In this document: one piece after another, positions 1-11,400 of the stretch
How the letters are laid out: every line of letters starts with the position of its first letter
Position numbering within the stretch: the stretch's first letter is position 1
DNA from: Pomacea canaliculata
Lineage: Eukaryota; Mollusca; Gastropoda; Architaenioglossa; Ampullariidae
Length of the DNA stretch: 64,000 bases
Assembly (NCBI RefSeq): GCF_003073045.1
Contig: NC_037593.1
Location: 14,206,735 to 14,270,734, forward strand
Direction: 5' to 3'
The notes under the pieces: generated by a model
Told to the model about the DNA's origin: nothing
The model's database searches: none
Seen by the model: the letters and a program-made list of their open reading frames with translations, nothing else
Made by a program: the position numbers and the translations under genes

Positions 1-282
1 GCAGTGGGTGAGATTGGCAATGAACATACTATTTTATAACGACTTGTGTGCACTCTATATACATCTCATAATGACAACATCGAAGAAATGTTTGAACAAT
101 ACTCAACAAATTAATGTACGATGCTCTGTGTGTGTGCGTTCGTTGCTCAGTGTTCATCTCTGTAAATAAGTATTGATGAATGTGTATCTCCATTTACTAT
201 GGTTCATTTTGTTTATTTATCAACAATTAACATTGCCCGTCATTTAGCTTCAGTCATATACCAATAGATATACTCATGCACA

Positions 283-503
283 TAATACACTCACTGAAGC
301 AAAGCTTCTAGAAAATTTGTTGAGAGAACGTGCAGTTATGATGCTGTTATTTCATTAAACAAAAGATCTTCAATTAGCACAACATTCGAAACTGCCGAGA
401 AACTTTCAAAAAGAAATAAATTCCCTCGGAGGCAACCATCTTTTAGACTGAGTTTCTTCTGACCTGCCTTCCTCCAGAAATTATGTTATTAACGACAAAG
501 GAT
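283..503. other. ~220-base segment present only in copy 1
   Basis: Copy 1 has an extra AT-rich block between the shared flanks ending near 'actcatgcaca' and resuming at 'aaaggatggggtcaaat'. Copy 2 passes directly from one flank to the other near 35617-35628. I see no terminal inverted repeats or clear target-site duplication, so it may be an insertion in copy 1 or a deletion in copy 2 between short ACA/CAA repeats. The edges are uncertain by about 10 bases. Confidence 0.6.
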
Positions 504-1559
504 GGGGTCAAATCACTAATGTCGTTACGAAGCAAGAAACACAAAAGCAAACAGCCATCGTCATGTTGCCAGGTGTGAAATTTGTCAACACCATCTCCAG
601 ACCTTAATGACAGTGACACTGACACACTTTACAAAATAGTGATCGTTGTTCGGCGAAGCATCCTATAGCTTGGTGGCTGCAGCAGTGAACTAAAGTGGTT
701 CACCCTTTCCACAGGTGAAAGATATATATACTCCTTATCTATTATTGTTGGGTGGAGGGGTGTCTCCACAGTTGTGCCAAGGCTGGAGACCTTTCATCCC
801 AATGCAAGTGAAGAGAGATGTACGAGTGATGTCAGCTCGGTCTGTAAAACTGTGAAAACTAGGATCAAGACGGTACAAGTGGTTGGCAAGGACCGTCTGT
901 GCGACACAACCCTAAAGATTTTATAAATGAAAGAATAATAATACTGAGAATTTGTAAACATATGTAAGAAGATAAAATAAATTAAAAACAATAACATTAT
1001 ATCAACAACAATGGTGGTAATAAAACTATTAACTACATAAATAAAGTAAAACAAAGCTTGCATGAAACAATTCATCAAAAAATGACCGGAAGTGAATGAG
1101 TGATATCCTGAAAAAATTATTCTTTTTTTACTTCTCCTCTTGTGTGGCAGAAATAATATGAGGAAGAAATATGTCAGACAGGCCGGGTTATATCCCAGTT
1201 TTGTCCCCAGTAACACGGAGCTAAGTACTGGTTGTCTGTTGAGCAGGCAGGGCACTATCACATGTAGCAAGCATTAATCCAGAAACCTGGCGCGATTACA
1301 ATGGTTTCCATGGTTTCCATCTATCACAATCATGTGCCAGTGACCTACTTCTGTGGGGTGACTAAAAAGTCATCTTTAGTGATAGCGAGAATGTATGTTG
1401 TGTCTTTCTTTTTTCTTATTTTTTTATCTTTCTTCTTTTTTCTCTGTTGTCTGCCTGAAAGTGGGTTTTTTTTGCGTTCTTTGTTTCATTCTTTTTTTTC
1501 ACTCGTTAAGGATTTTTATTGGGTTTTTCTTCCTTTCCTTACTTTTGTTTTGTCTGTTG

Positions 1560-1630
1560 ATTGCTTGTTTGTTTGTTGCTTTGTTTGTTTATTTGTTTGT
1601 TGTTGCTTGTTTGTTGTTTGTTTGTCTGTG
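1560..1630. repeat. (TTTG)n microsatellite in copy 1
   Basis: This is an impure tract of TTTG/TTGC units. The matching tract in copy 2 (about 36875-36965) is longer by roughly one TTTGTTTGTTGTTGC block, a normal length polymorphism. Confidence 0.8.
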
Positions 1631-3076
1631 CTATTTCTTTATTTTCCCTTCCCGCATTTTCCTTCTCTCTTTCTCTATGCATATATATTTAAGTATATAT
1701 TAAAAGAGTTGATTATACATAAATACAGAGTACCTGAATGCCAGCAAAAGCAAGAACTTCACGATATGTCTCTGTCATCACGATTGTCTTTCCTCTGTCA
1801 TCACGACCCACTCGGTGTCACGAAGTACAATTAAGAGGCAAAAAGTGCCCACATTCCTTATGCCGCTACAAATATCCGAGGGTCCAGTGCTCTCTCTGTA
1901 TCAACAGACCGAAATCGAATCAGTCCATATGACCTTTGCTAATAGAGAATTTTTCTCGCAGTTGCAAGCCGATTGGTATGTGCTAGGAGAGAAAGAGAGT
2001 TGCGTCCGTAAGGCCCGATCATTTCCGAGAGGGACGCGTTGGTCCGTAAAGCCTGAATTATTTCCGAGAGCAAATCGATAGACATCGCGATATTTCTGTA
2101 TCGTTTCTGCAGCTTATATCGTTGGGTCATGCACTTCAAGCCCCCTCTCGCACACAAGCTGATCGACAGTTAATTAAGAATAAGAAGGACTGAGAAGGGA
2201 ATAAATAAAGGAAAAAGCATCAACTGATGGAGGTCTGAAAAAAAGTAGAAGAAGAAAGGACGAGAAAAATAAATAATATCGTCTGAGAAAAATCCTCTAC
2301 GACGACGACAACGATGATGATGGCTGTCAAACTGTTTTACAGTGACGTAGAAGGTGACCACGGACATCAAACTGAAAAACATACAAACTGCGATATCACC
2401 ACATATAGTCAAGAATAAAACTTTTCCAGGCGTTCCCCACAAGCGTGTTAAATAGTTGGCTGGGGTGGAGTCCGATGAAAGCTTTGCCCTGCATGACAGC
2501 AACAGTTCACTAAGCTAACACTGGCAAGCAAAGCTCATTGTGCAACGTGATGTAGACACATGCAGAAAGATAGTCTTGCGGAAATTCTCGTGTGGCTTGT
2601 AACAGGCGAATCGGGCGCTTGGCACGCGGCCATGACAGTAAAGAAAAAAAAAAACAAGTTAACGCCGCAAGGACCTCAGGAAGATGGGGGAAAGTTGGTA
2701 AAGCTTTGTAGGTCTCATGGCACCGAACTTTACTGCGCTATTCCCAGGTTCTGTCTTGCCCCACCATCACTCCACTGAGGCGCAGCGCGCGAGCCCCACG
2801 CGCAGCCGATGGGATACGGTGGAACTGGATGCGAGAGAGTCAGAGGAGAGACACACGCAAACGATACCAAAGCACCGCGCAGGTAGACCCAGCTCCATCG
2901 CGAGAGACAGGAGGAGGAGGTTAAACACAGAGAGAGAAAAAAAACGGAGCGAGAGAGATAACGGGGGATTTTGGGGGAAAGGGAGACGGAGGCAAAAGCG
3001 AAACCGAGGGGAGGTTGGAGGGGCGAAAAGGGACGTAATCCCTTCAAGGCATCGCCACAGTCAGCGGGATTCCAAG

Positions 3077-3195
3077 ATGGCTGCTGTGGCGACGAGGTGG
3101 GACGATCGCTTCAAAGACATCGACATCGAGAGCATCCTGTCCCGCGTGCAGTGCGACGACCTCTGACCTTCGCCGCAGGAAGACCGTCTTGAAAG
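3077..3195 (+). pseudogene. Copy-1 duplicate of the Ig-gene first coding exon
   Basis: This matches the exon at 38396-38512. The ATG lies in a CCAAGATGGCTGCTGTGG context and the exon ends with a clean donor, GAAAG|GTAGGT. The readable core is RFKDIDIESILSRVQ. Compared with copy 2, there are compensating single-base differences just after the ATG and further indels around 3150-3175 that close the frame. The last codons before the donor (RRKTVLK) are in the phase needed by the Ig exon at 52831. Copy 2 instead is open through the middle and breaks just before its donor, so each copy is damaged where the other is intact. It is probably an allele or assembly duplicate rather than an independent gene. 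Confidence 0.6.
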
Positions 3196-6100
3196 GTAGG
3201 TGCTTGATGCTGGTGATGTGGTGCCGGAGCTGTGTATGTCGGTCGGGCTGGCGGAGTGTGCAGGCCGGCGTGTGTGGTGACTGACATGCGCCTGACGGTT
3301 GGTCCTGGTGCGTTGTTTACTGTTGACGTCAGATTAGCTCGCCGCTAGGGGATCACAGAGGCTGTGGCTCCTGACCTGTGATAGTTGTTTGTGTTTACAG
3401 CTGGAAAGTTGCATGTACCTGCAGGGGTGGAATTAACGTGCGTGTTTACAGGTGGAAAGTGACGGGGCTTCTTAATATACAAAGATACTTATTTAGAGAT
3501 GGAGAGTTATGTGGTTGTTTACTGCTGGAAAGTTGTGGTATACAGTTGGAGAGAACTTTAAGTTCACATACACTTTTGCCAGTAAACCAGCACACATTCT
3601 CTCTGTCAAACATATATCAAGAATGTGTATGTCCATCAATTATCACCAGTGTATATATATTCCAAAGCTTGTTTTGTTAAGGTTTGGGTCTGTGTTCATC
3701 GAAGAGACATGGCAGTAGCAGCTTGGCTAACCAAGATTTTGTAAAAACCAGCTTTTTCCTTCGATTTTGCTTTTTTACCCTTTCAATCTCTCTTCTCCCA
3801 CTTTCCATGTTTCTCGCAAGTCTTAAATTTTCCGCCTTCAACCCTCTTCATTATTTTCCTCTCTCTCTCTCTGAGCACATACGTGTGTGTAGCAGTGGAA
3901 GAGCAAACGAAAACTCAGAGCTAGTTAGTTGACTACCTAGTTACATCAAACCACACTATTACCTATTACATATACGTCGGTTGTTGTTCGTCTTAACACG
4001 CACTCGCGGACAACACACACACATGTTCATGCACGCAGAGACAGAGAGAAGAGACATAACAAAAGATGGGAAGGAGACAGAGATAGAGAGAAAAGAAAAC
4101 AAGAGATGGCTAGAATGAACTCAGAGAGAGAGAATCGAAAGTATGATGTCAGCATTCCTTGCAGGACGAGATATAAATGAACTAAAATAAGTGTCACACA
4201 CCTTTAGAGAGACAAAGGATACCTCAAAACAACTGAAGCACTAAACAATCAGAATGTGTAAGAAGGGAAGATAACTTGTTGCCTGTCCCCCGTCCAAACC
4301 CTCCATCGCTGCTTTCATTCTCTGATGGTGGAGGTCGGCGCCTTCCAGTCCCAGCAATACCCTCCGCCGCAAGACACGCGATCGATGTAACGTGGATGCT
4401 GGAAGAATGGAAGAATGCAACTGCATGCAGTCAGCTTCCTGGAGCATCCTGCTTGTTTGCACCCAAACACACCTTCTTACTCTTCGGCCAGTTTTCTTAC
4501 GAACGGCAGTTGCCGCTACAATACACTCATGAACGAAGACGGATAATTACCACGACGGCGACATTTCGATAAGGATAGCTTTGATGCCGTGAAGAGTTGT
4601 TCGCTGTCAGATGTTGGAAGGTCAACCTCCTCAGATGCCACAACCCCACCTCATGCTAGATAGAGCTTTCCCATCCCAAAAGACATTTATAAAACCATTT
4701 TGTTGCAGTTTAGTTAAGTGCCCTGGTGTTTATATGACGACAGCTTACGAAAATTTTAACTTATCAAAGTTGTTTTTATTTTTTTTCACATCTTCGCTAG
4801 AAGTGTGTCAGACAGGGCACTGTATCTTAGAATGCTTGGCACGGTTTATTCTTTAAATTCCCCATGCTGATGATTTATTTATGAGGCAGGTGTCTGTGTG
4901 ATAGCCAAAATAGATTGTCAACATTGGAGAGGCAAGTGATCGGACAACAAGAAGAGCATGGAAGGCTCTCAACGCGTATCGTCAAGACTTTAAGCACAGT
5001 GTCTTATCAGTATGTAATTTTGCCAGTGTTAAAGTATAACGAAAAACAAAATACTCGTCGATGTTTGGGACGGTAGACATGTGTATCAGTCCAAAAACTA
5101 ATGGCGTGAGTGCTTGTGCGACAGGTATACTCTTTGTGAGGAGGGAAAAGGCTCTGTTGTACTATTAAAGGGTACCCCGGTCTCTGCCATGATCGTCATA
5201 ACCTTTTTCCCCATTCATACTCCCCTCGTCACCCGAACTCATCAGCAGCTTCTGTTTCGTGAGACCAGCAAGTGACTATCAACCACTTCAACTTACTCAC
5301 TACCCAGAATCACCGTCGTCACCCATCCTGTGCTCCACCCTGTTGAACTCCTTCTTTACGATACCCCATTTAACAGAGAATATCTCTCTCTTCTCCCCCC
5401 ATTACCTCTGACACCCCATCCTCCAGCCCACAACCTCTCCACATCCACTGGGTGTCGATCTGATCGATATTGATGATATAATATGTGATGTGACTGTCAG
5501 AGGGTCCCGAAAAGGTTACGTCGCATCAGAGTCCGTCTCAAAATACATCTTGAAAAAAGAAAGTTTCGGGACAGCCGCCGCCAGACAGAATCAATGCCGT
5601 TCTTTCTGTGAGCTCCTGCACCTGCAGCAAGAAGTCTTTCTGTCTCTCGTCTCTCTTCGTACTCTGAGGATGTTGAAACAAGTTCTTGAATAAGCTTTCC
5701 TGTGAACCGGAGATAGTGTTGTGATTCATTCTTTTTTTTTCTTTAAAACTTCACCTCTCAGTAGTCTTCATCTGATCTTGATACTTTGCTTGTACATTTG
5801 ATATTTCAAACCTTCCACACGTTGAAAGAATAATTCCAAATCCAGATCAAATTGGTTCAAGTTCTTTCTTCTCGTCTATTTTCTTTCTAGTCTGTCTCTC
5901 TATCGTCGCTACCAAATCCTCTTAAATTTTCTTGTCAACACTTCTAGTTGTTTTCACCTCTGAGCACTTCATAATTATATTCTTTGTGGCTCCATGCTAG
6001 GCCATGGTCGTTGTAAGTCGACTAGGTTTCCTCCGTTATATTCAGTTCACCAACCTCTCCACTCCAAACGCCAAGCTTTTTTTGTTTGTTTGTTGTTGTT

Positions 6101-7650
6101 TATTTTTTATTCTGTCAGTATCTTTTATGAGCCCTCTTTTTAATCACGGGAAACTTCTTGCCTGTCGGCGGCATCAGAATGACCCGACGCGGATAATTCC
6201 CGATTCATGCGATTTACTCTCACAGAGGTCCGCCAACGTCGCCAGTAATGCATCGCTAATAATGGGCTAACGAACGTTAACGGTCTCTGTTTTTCTTGCT
6301 CTCAGGCCATTTGGGCTGTATCGCGGATCCTGAAGTGATATTTTGCTCCTTATGAGCATCACGCAGCTCCCGGTCGGCCACAACACCGCAAACTGACGCC
6401 TCTGGTGTTCGTAATTGACTTATGCATCGGGTATGACTACCATATTCTTCTTCACTACTCTGTGTCTGAGACTGCCAACACACACACAACTCACAACATA
6501 CACGAAATCACACATCACGATGCAGACACACACACGACACGAAAACACACCACACAGTGCCTCTCTGATGAATATTTAATTCACATTATCCCATATACAG
6601 AACTCCTAATTGCAATTCGACTTATGCCCTGTCGTACAAAAATTAAGCAGGAATATCAGTTATTTCGCCTGAGATTATCCCACAAGGCCATAATAATAAG
6701 TGTGACAAAACAAATTGCTAAAACTATTTCTGTGCAGCAGCGACTGATAAGCTGAGCATCACGACACTATTAGCAATCTCGAACATGGCTAAAATTTAAG
6801 CTCAACATTTCGATGTTAATCTAAAATCTACCGCGCACGAACTCGAGATGTGGCTTAAGAGGAAGACTAAGATGCCGTTGGGGCATGTAGTCATACACAG
6901 AGAAAAGGGGAATGGAAATCAAGAACTGTGTGTTACCTGCCTTAGACGTTAGAGGCAGACCGTCCAGAGTTCTTAAAGACAATTAGGGAAAATGATCCTT
7001 CTTTTATTTAACAGCTTTTGTTCACTTATTCTAATCTGTAAGGACTAGAAGAATAATGCAGCTCTTCTTCCATCTTTGTCCACTCTCACTTCTTGCCATC
7101 ATGTTCAGACTTGGCTGTGGTCTGAGTTAACCCTGGTTTATTTTCACAAAACGAAACCGGATGTTTAGAAAAAAAAAAAATAAGGCATAAGGGTATAGAA
7201 AAACATTATTTTTTCATACCGCAAAAAAATAATAGGAAGTTGTTGGGCCCTTATTCGGAAAAGGTGGTGACCCTTCCAAGGGCTTTAGTTCACACACGCA
7301 CGCCAACAGACCAGACTTTGCATCTACTGTCAATTCATTCCTGATACATCGACCCGCTAGAACATCTCTCAGCACTTCAGAGCTTGAGATGTCCAGTGTC
7401 GCCTGATGATGCCGACCGAGACTCTGCTGAGCCAGGAACAGGAAGGTTGTGATGCTGTGTACACCCAGTGCTGGGCGCGTACCTGCACTAAGGATCAACT
7501 CTAAATTAGCGGTCTTTTTTTCAGCAGTTTCTCGGACAAGGAACTCTAGCCCGGGTGACAGACCGTATACTATCAGATGGCCAGCATCGTGCACGGCAGT
7601 GTGGTAACAGGAGAGCGAGTGTGTCTGTCAGAGCTATATCCTCTATCTAA
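3196..7650. other. Non-coding remainder of copy 1
   Basis: This corresponds to intron 1 sequence of the Ig gene in copy 2. It holds pyrimidine-rich and CA/GA-rich stretches and nothing I can support as a gene or RNA. Confidence 0.6.
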
Positions 7651-7708
7651 ATTAGATGCTGAAAGGAGGAGAATTCGTACTTGATGAGAATCTCTCTTGT
7701 TTTGTTTT

Positions 7709-7808
7709 NNNNNNNNNNNNNNNNNNNNNNNNNNNNNNNNNNNNNNNNNNNNNNNNNNNNNNNNNNNNNNNNNNNNNNNNNNNNNNNNNNNNNNNNNNNN
7801 NNNNNNNN
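7709..7808. other. Assembly gap of 100 Ns
   Basis: Exactly 100 unknown bases separate copy 1 from the rest of the window. A round 100 is the usual placeholder for a scaffold gap of unknown size, so neighbouring order and distance should be treated as provisional. Confidence 0.98.
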
Positions 7809-8438
7809 GGCCCCCACTGAAAATGTCTTCCTGACCTATGATAGGGCTTCATGTGGTGACACTTCTTGAGACAAACGGAGACAGTGCGTTTAGATGCATA
7901 TAATTCCCAATATTAAACTGTTGTGTGATGTAGATTTAGTTTTTTAGAGTACACAATAGTAAAGTAAAAATGTATACCTCTTCAAGATATATATGGCTTT
8001 TAAAAAAAGTTCTGCATGATCGCAGTCGTCAGATATGTGCACCCGCTAGTCAATGGGAACTTGGTAATTTTACCAGTTCCTTTTGCATTATTTAAAACTT
8101 TCGCCTCCAAAAACATTTTAAAACCATTAATTTTATGTCTTAAAGTATTTGCCAATGATTTAGCTTTGCTCTTTGTATGACTTTGTCTTGATGTTAGAAG
8201 AGTGAACATTTGGTTATTCAGGATGACAGCAAAACTAAAGTCATTTTTACGAGCGCTCCGATGTGATGTCTCTAAACAAAAGCAAGACGTGTAAAGGAGC
8301 TTGGTGATGATAAAGAATTTGCGAATCTCTACTTTCTGTTACTTTCTGTTTCCCTCGTCTGTCTAATTTATAGTCATCTGCGTCAATCCAGTGGACAAAC
8401 TGTGAAACCGTCAGCCCGTGGATACCCTCTGCACCACA

Positions 8439-11400
8439 ATGTCTTCCTGTGGAAAGTCGCCACAAGCGTCTTGTGACCTGGATGTCATAGAATCCATGAA
8501 GGAGTACTACGGCAAAGAGGTCAAAACCAAAGACTCCTGCGCCACGGGGGTCAATGCGCTGACCTTCTCGCCTGAGGTTCGCAAGATCGTGCGCGAGGCC
8601 TTCGCTGACGTACACGATGAGGTCACGGTCAGGTGAGCAGAAAAAAAACAGGGGAGACGACTCAGACGAGCAGCCTTTGTTTCATTATAAAGCTATTAAA
8701 GCAGTTAGCAGATTATAAGCTTTTCACATTTTTAACCAAAATTTGACACTTAATTTACTCAAAGTTTTAGGCTTTATATAAGGCCTGTAAGACGGGGAAA
8801 GCAGAACGTAATAATGCGTAAAAATAATAGACTTATTTATCTACTATGACGTACCTATACTAGTTGAATGGTATATATATAAATGTTTCAATATAAATTA
8901 TTAATAAATAATCCTGTTCAGCATTTTTTGTCATGGCATTTTCCTGTATTATTAGGGTTACTTCCCTTTATCCGAATTTGGGGAAATTTTATATACTGTG
9001 CAATATATCATGATAACTGTTAACATGGCACTTTTTCAAAAATCTAAATAAAACCAATATAAGTTTTCTGAAGTAAAATAATAACCCCAACCCCTCCTAA
9101 ACAAAACAAACTATCAAAATACTATAAAGCATCTCGCGTAGTCCTCATCAAAAGCATAAAAGTGCACTTAATTATGAATGTGGAATTATTTTAAGCAAGC
9201 ACACACACACAAAATTGTAGATATATATAGGACCAAGTGTACGGCCCTGTGACGCAGAACTCAAAGATAAATGATAAGCTCGATAAAATTCATGATTTAA
9301 AATTGTTCAGGTAAAAGATATTGCGGCTATTGTGTCCTCAGATACTATGGCTGCGGGCCCTGCGCTATACCGAAATAGCGACTAGAAGGATGTAGTTATC
9401 CTTGACCTTGCAGCGCGCGGAAGGACTGCTTCGCCGCTGAGCAAGCTGGGTTCGCGTCCGTCGTCACGTGGTAGGTACGTGGACATGACACAGAGCAGGT
9501 AATCTTCTGTGGTGATGTAGCTGTTTGTATCAAGTTTGTTTTTGTTTTTGGATTTTTTTCGTAACCATTTTGTTTATTGTCACTACACCACAACAGAGCA
9601 TCCATACAAAATACATCTTTTTGTGCTAGAATTTTCCTCCATTTATTTTGTGACATTATCTCATCAGCTTCATATTACGACTTTTGTCTAGCCACCTAGT
9701 CAGCAATTTGTTCCCACCCAAATCACTTTCAATCGTAAACCATTTATTGTACACGGGTAATTACGAGAGAAAATCTCTTTTTCCTTGATTCTTCTATTCG
9801 CAATCTACAGCTGGAATTTGCAAGAGTTACACTTCTACGACTATCACACTCAGAAGTTTGGTTACAGCCCACTGGGTTATCTTCTACCGAAAAACGTGGA
9901 CTTCTCTCTTTCCAACCAAGGCTACATCGAAAAACTCGTGGAGGGCTGTCTCCAAACAAGGGCATCAGCATCATCATAAACAATCATAATTTGTGTCTAA
10001 CATCAAGTAGATTGTAAACATCCCAATAGCATGTCAGGATAGGCATTTGCAGGTTAAACAGAAAATAAAGCAGGAGTACAAACTCACATATGAGACTGTG
10101 ACAAAAGTTCGACTCCTAAAATAACTATGGTGAGTGGGGGATTAATTTCAATATTCTTCTTTTTCTGGGTATATTTATGGAAAGTATGTGGCATGAAGTG
10201 TCCAGAAATGTACCTAAAAATATAACTGCTCATCTGGTTGTTATGTAATTAAATCTTTACTGTAACATCCAGGTGTAAAACATTGACACAGAACAGTTTC
10301 ACTACAAAAACGTTGGATGAAATGGCCGTCACTTTCAGTTTTAAGTAAAACTTCCATATTGCTGTCAATCTATTCGTGTTTCTGAGATTCTTAGCAGATA
10401 TTTAATAAAATTAGCATTTGAACTTTTGTCACAGAGTAATATATTACTGGATTTTTTTCATCTCTGGACACCTATATATCGGTCTGTTCTCTCTCGCTCT
10501 CACACAGTTTATCATCAGGGGAGACAACAGCAAGTAGCAACAGCACTTGACCTCTACACTCTTTTTGTTTTGAGCCTGACACCAGGGAAAAAGAAAGAGA
10601 GAGAGAGCTGTCACTAAACACCCGTTGTTCAAACCACATCCGATAATTCTTTTTAACATTTACCTTCCTCACTGCACAGCCTGGGTGGGACAACTCTGGA
10701 GATGATGAAGACACGAAGAGCTTAAAGATATCTATATATAAACAGTGTGTTTTATATATACAGTGTTAAATTATTTACATACAGCATGGCTCTCTGTGAC
10801 TGTCGTTGTTTGTTACAGTTCCAACTGTGTGATAAACCTCTCCCCTGACAAGCAGGCGGTGCTGAGGGAGGCGCACGCTGTCCTCAAGGTACTGACTGTG
10901 GTGGCGCTGTTGTACTGTTTATGGTAAAGCGCCATCTAGCCGGAGTGACCTCAAGTAAAATAACAACAAATGATGTCAAGACTTCATTAACAAAACTTTA
11001 CTCAAAGGGTGCAACCAAAAGACACACAGACACTGACGCACAGAGTGACGAGCCCTTGATGTGTAACATAAACTGAGTTGCTTCCCTTCCACTGCTGTGT
11101 GTCTTGAGAACCAGGGAAACGATTTCCCGGCATGATCAGAAAAAAAAAGTTATACAAAGACTTTTTACGACAGGTCGCATAGCGGACATTCTACAAGAAA
11201 CCCCATAAAGAAATACTTCAGCTATTTTTCGATTAGTAGACCCGGATGTCAGCTACTTTTATCGGTTTTCAAAGTTTCCGCTATTTTTCTCTCTTCCGTT
11301 TAGTAGAGGTGTGTTGAAAAGGAGGAACAGATTATATAAAGTAGGCAGTGTTTACCCTTTATTTTTGTTTTGTTTTTCAGACGGAGGGGAACTGTATTTT

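Larger units (their letters stand above)
1..7708 (+). repeat. Copy 1 of a ~7.6 kb direct segmental duplication
   Basis: This stretch matches 35338-42590 in the same orientation almost from end to end. Examples are the opening GCAGTGGGTGAGATTGGC, the (TTTG)n tract near 1565, the exon with ATG at 3077, and the CA-rich tract near 6480. The copies differ by point changes, many 1-5 base indels (densest from about 4600 onward) and two larger indels. Homology is already present at base 1, so the left edge lies outside the window. It runs to within a few tens of bases of the N gap. A contig-end haplotype copy is the simplest reading, and a real tandem duplication is the alternative. Apart from the first-exon copy at 3077-3195 I see no coding sequence here. 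Confidence 0.9.

Noticed and set aside
1301-1834. 177-codon frame rich in Phe/Leu/Cys
   Set aside because: It is made by T-rich and (TTTG)n sequence; the counterpart in copy 2 is disrupted and no family is recognised.
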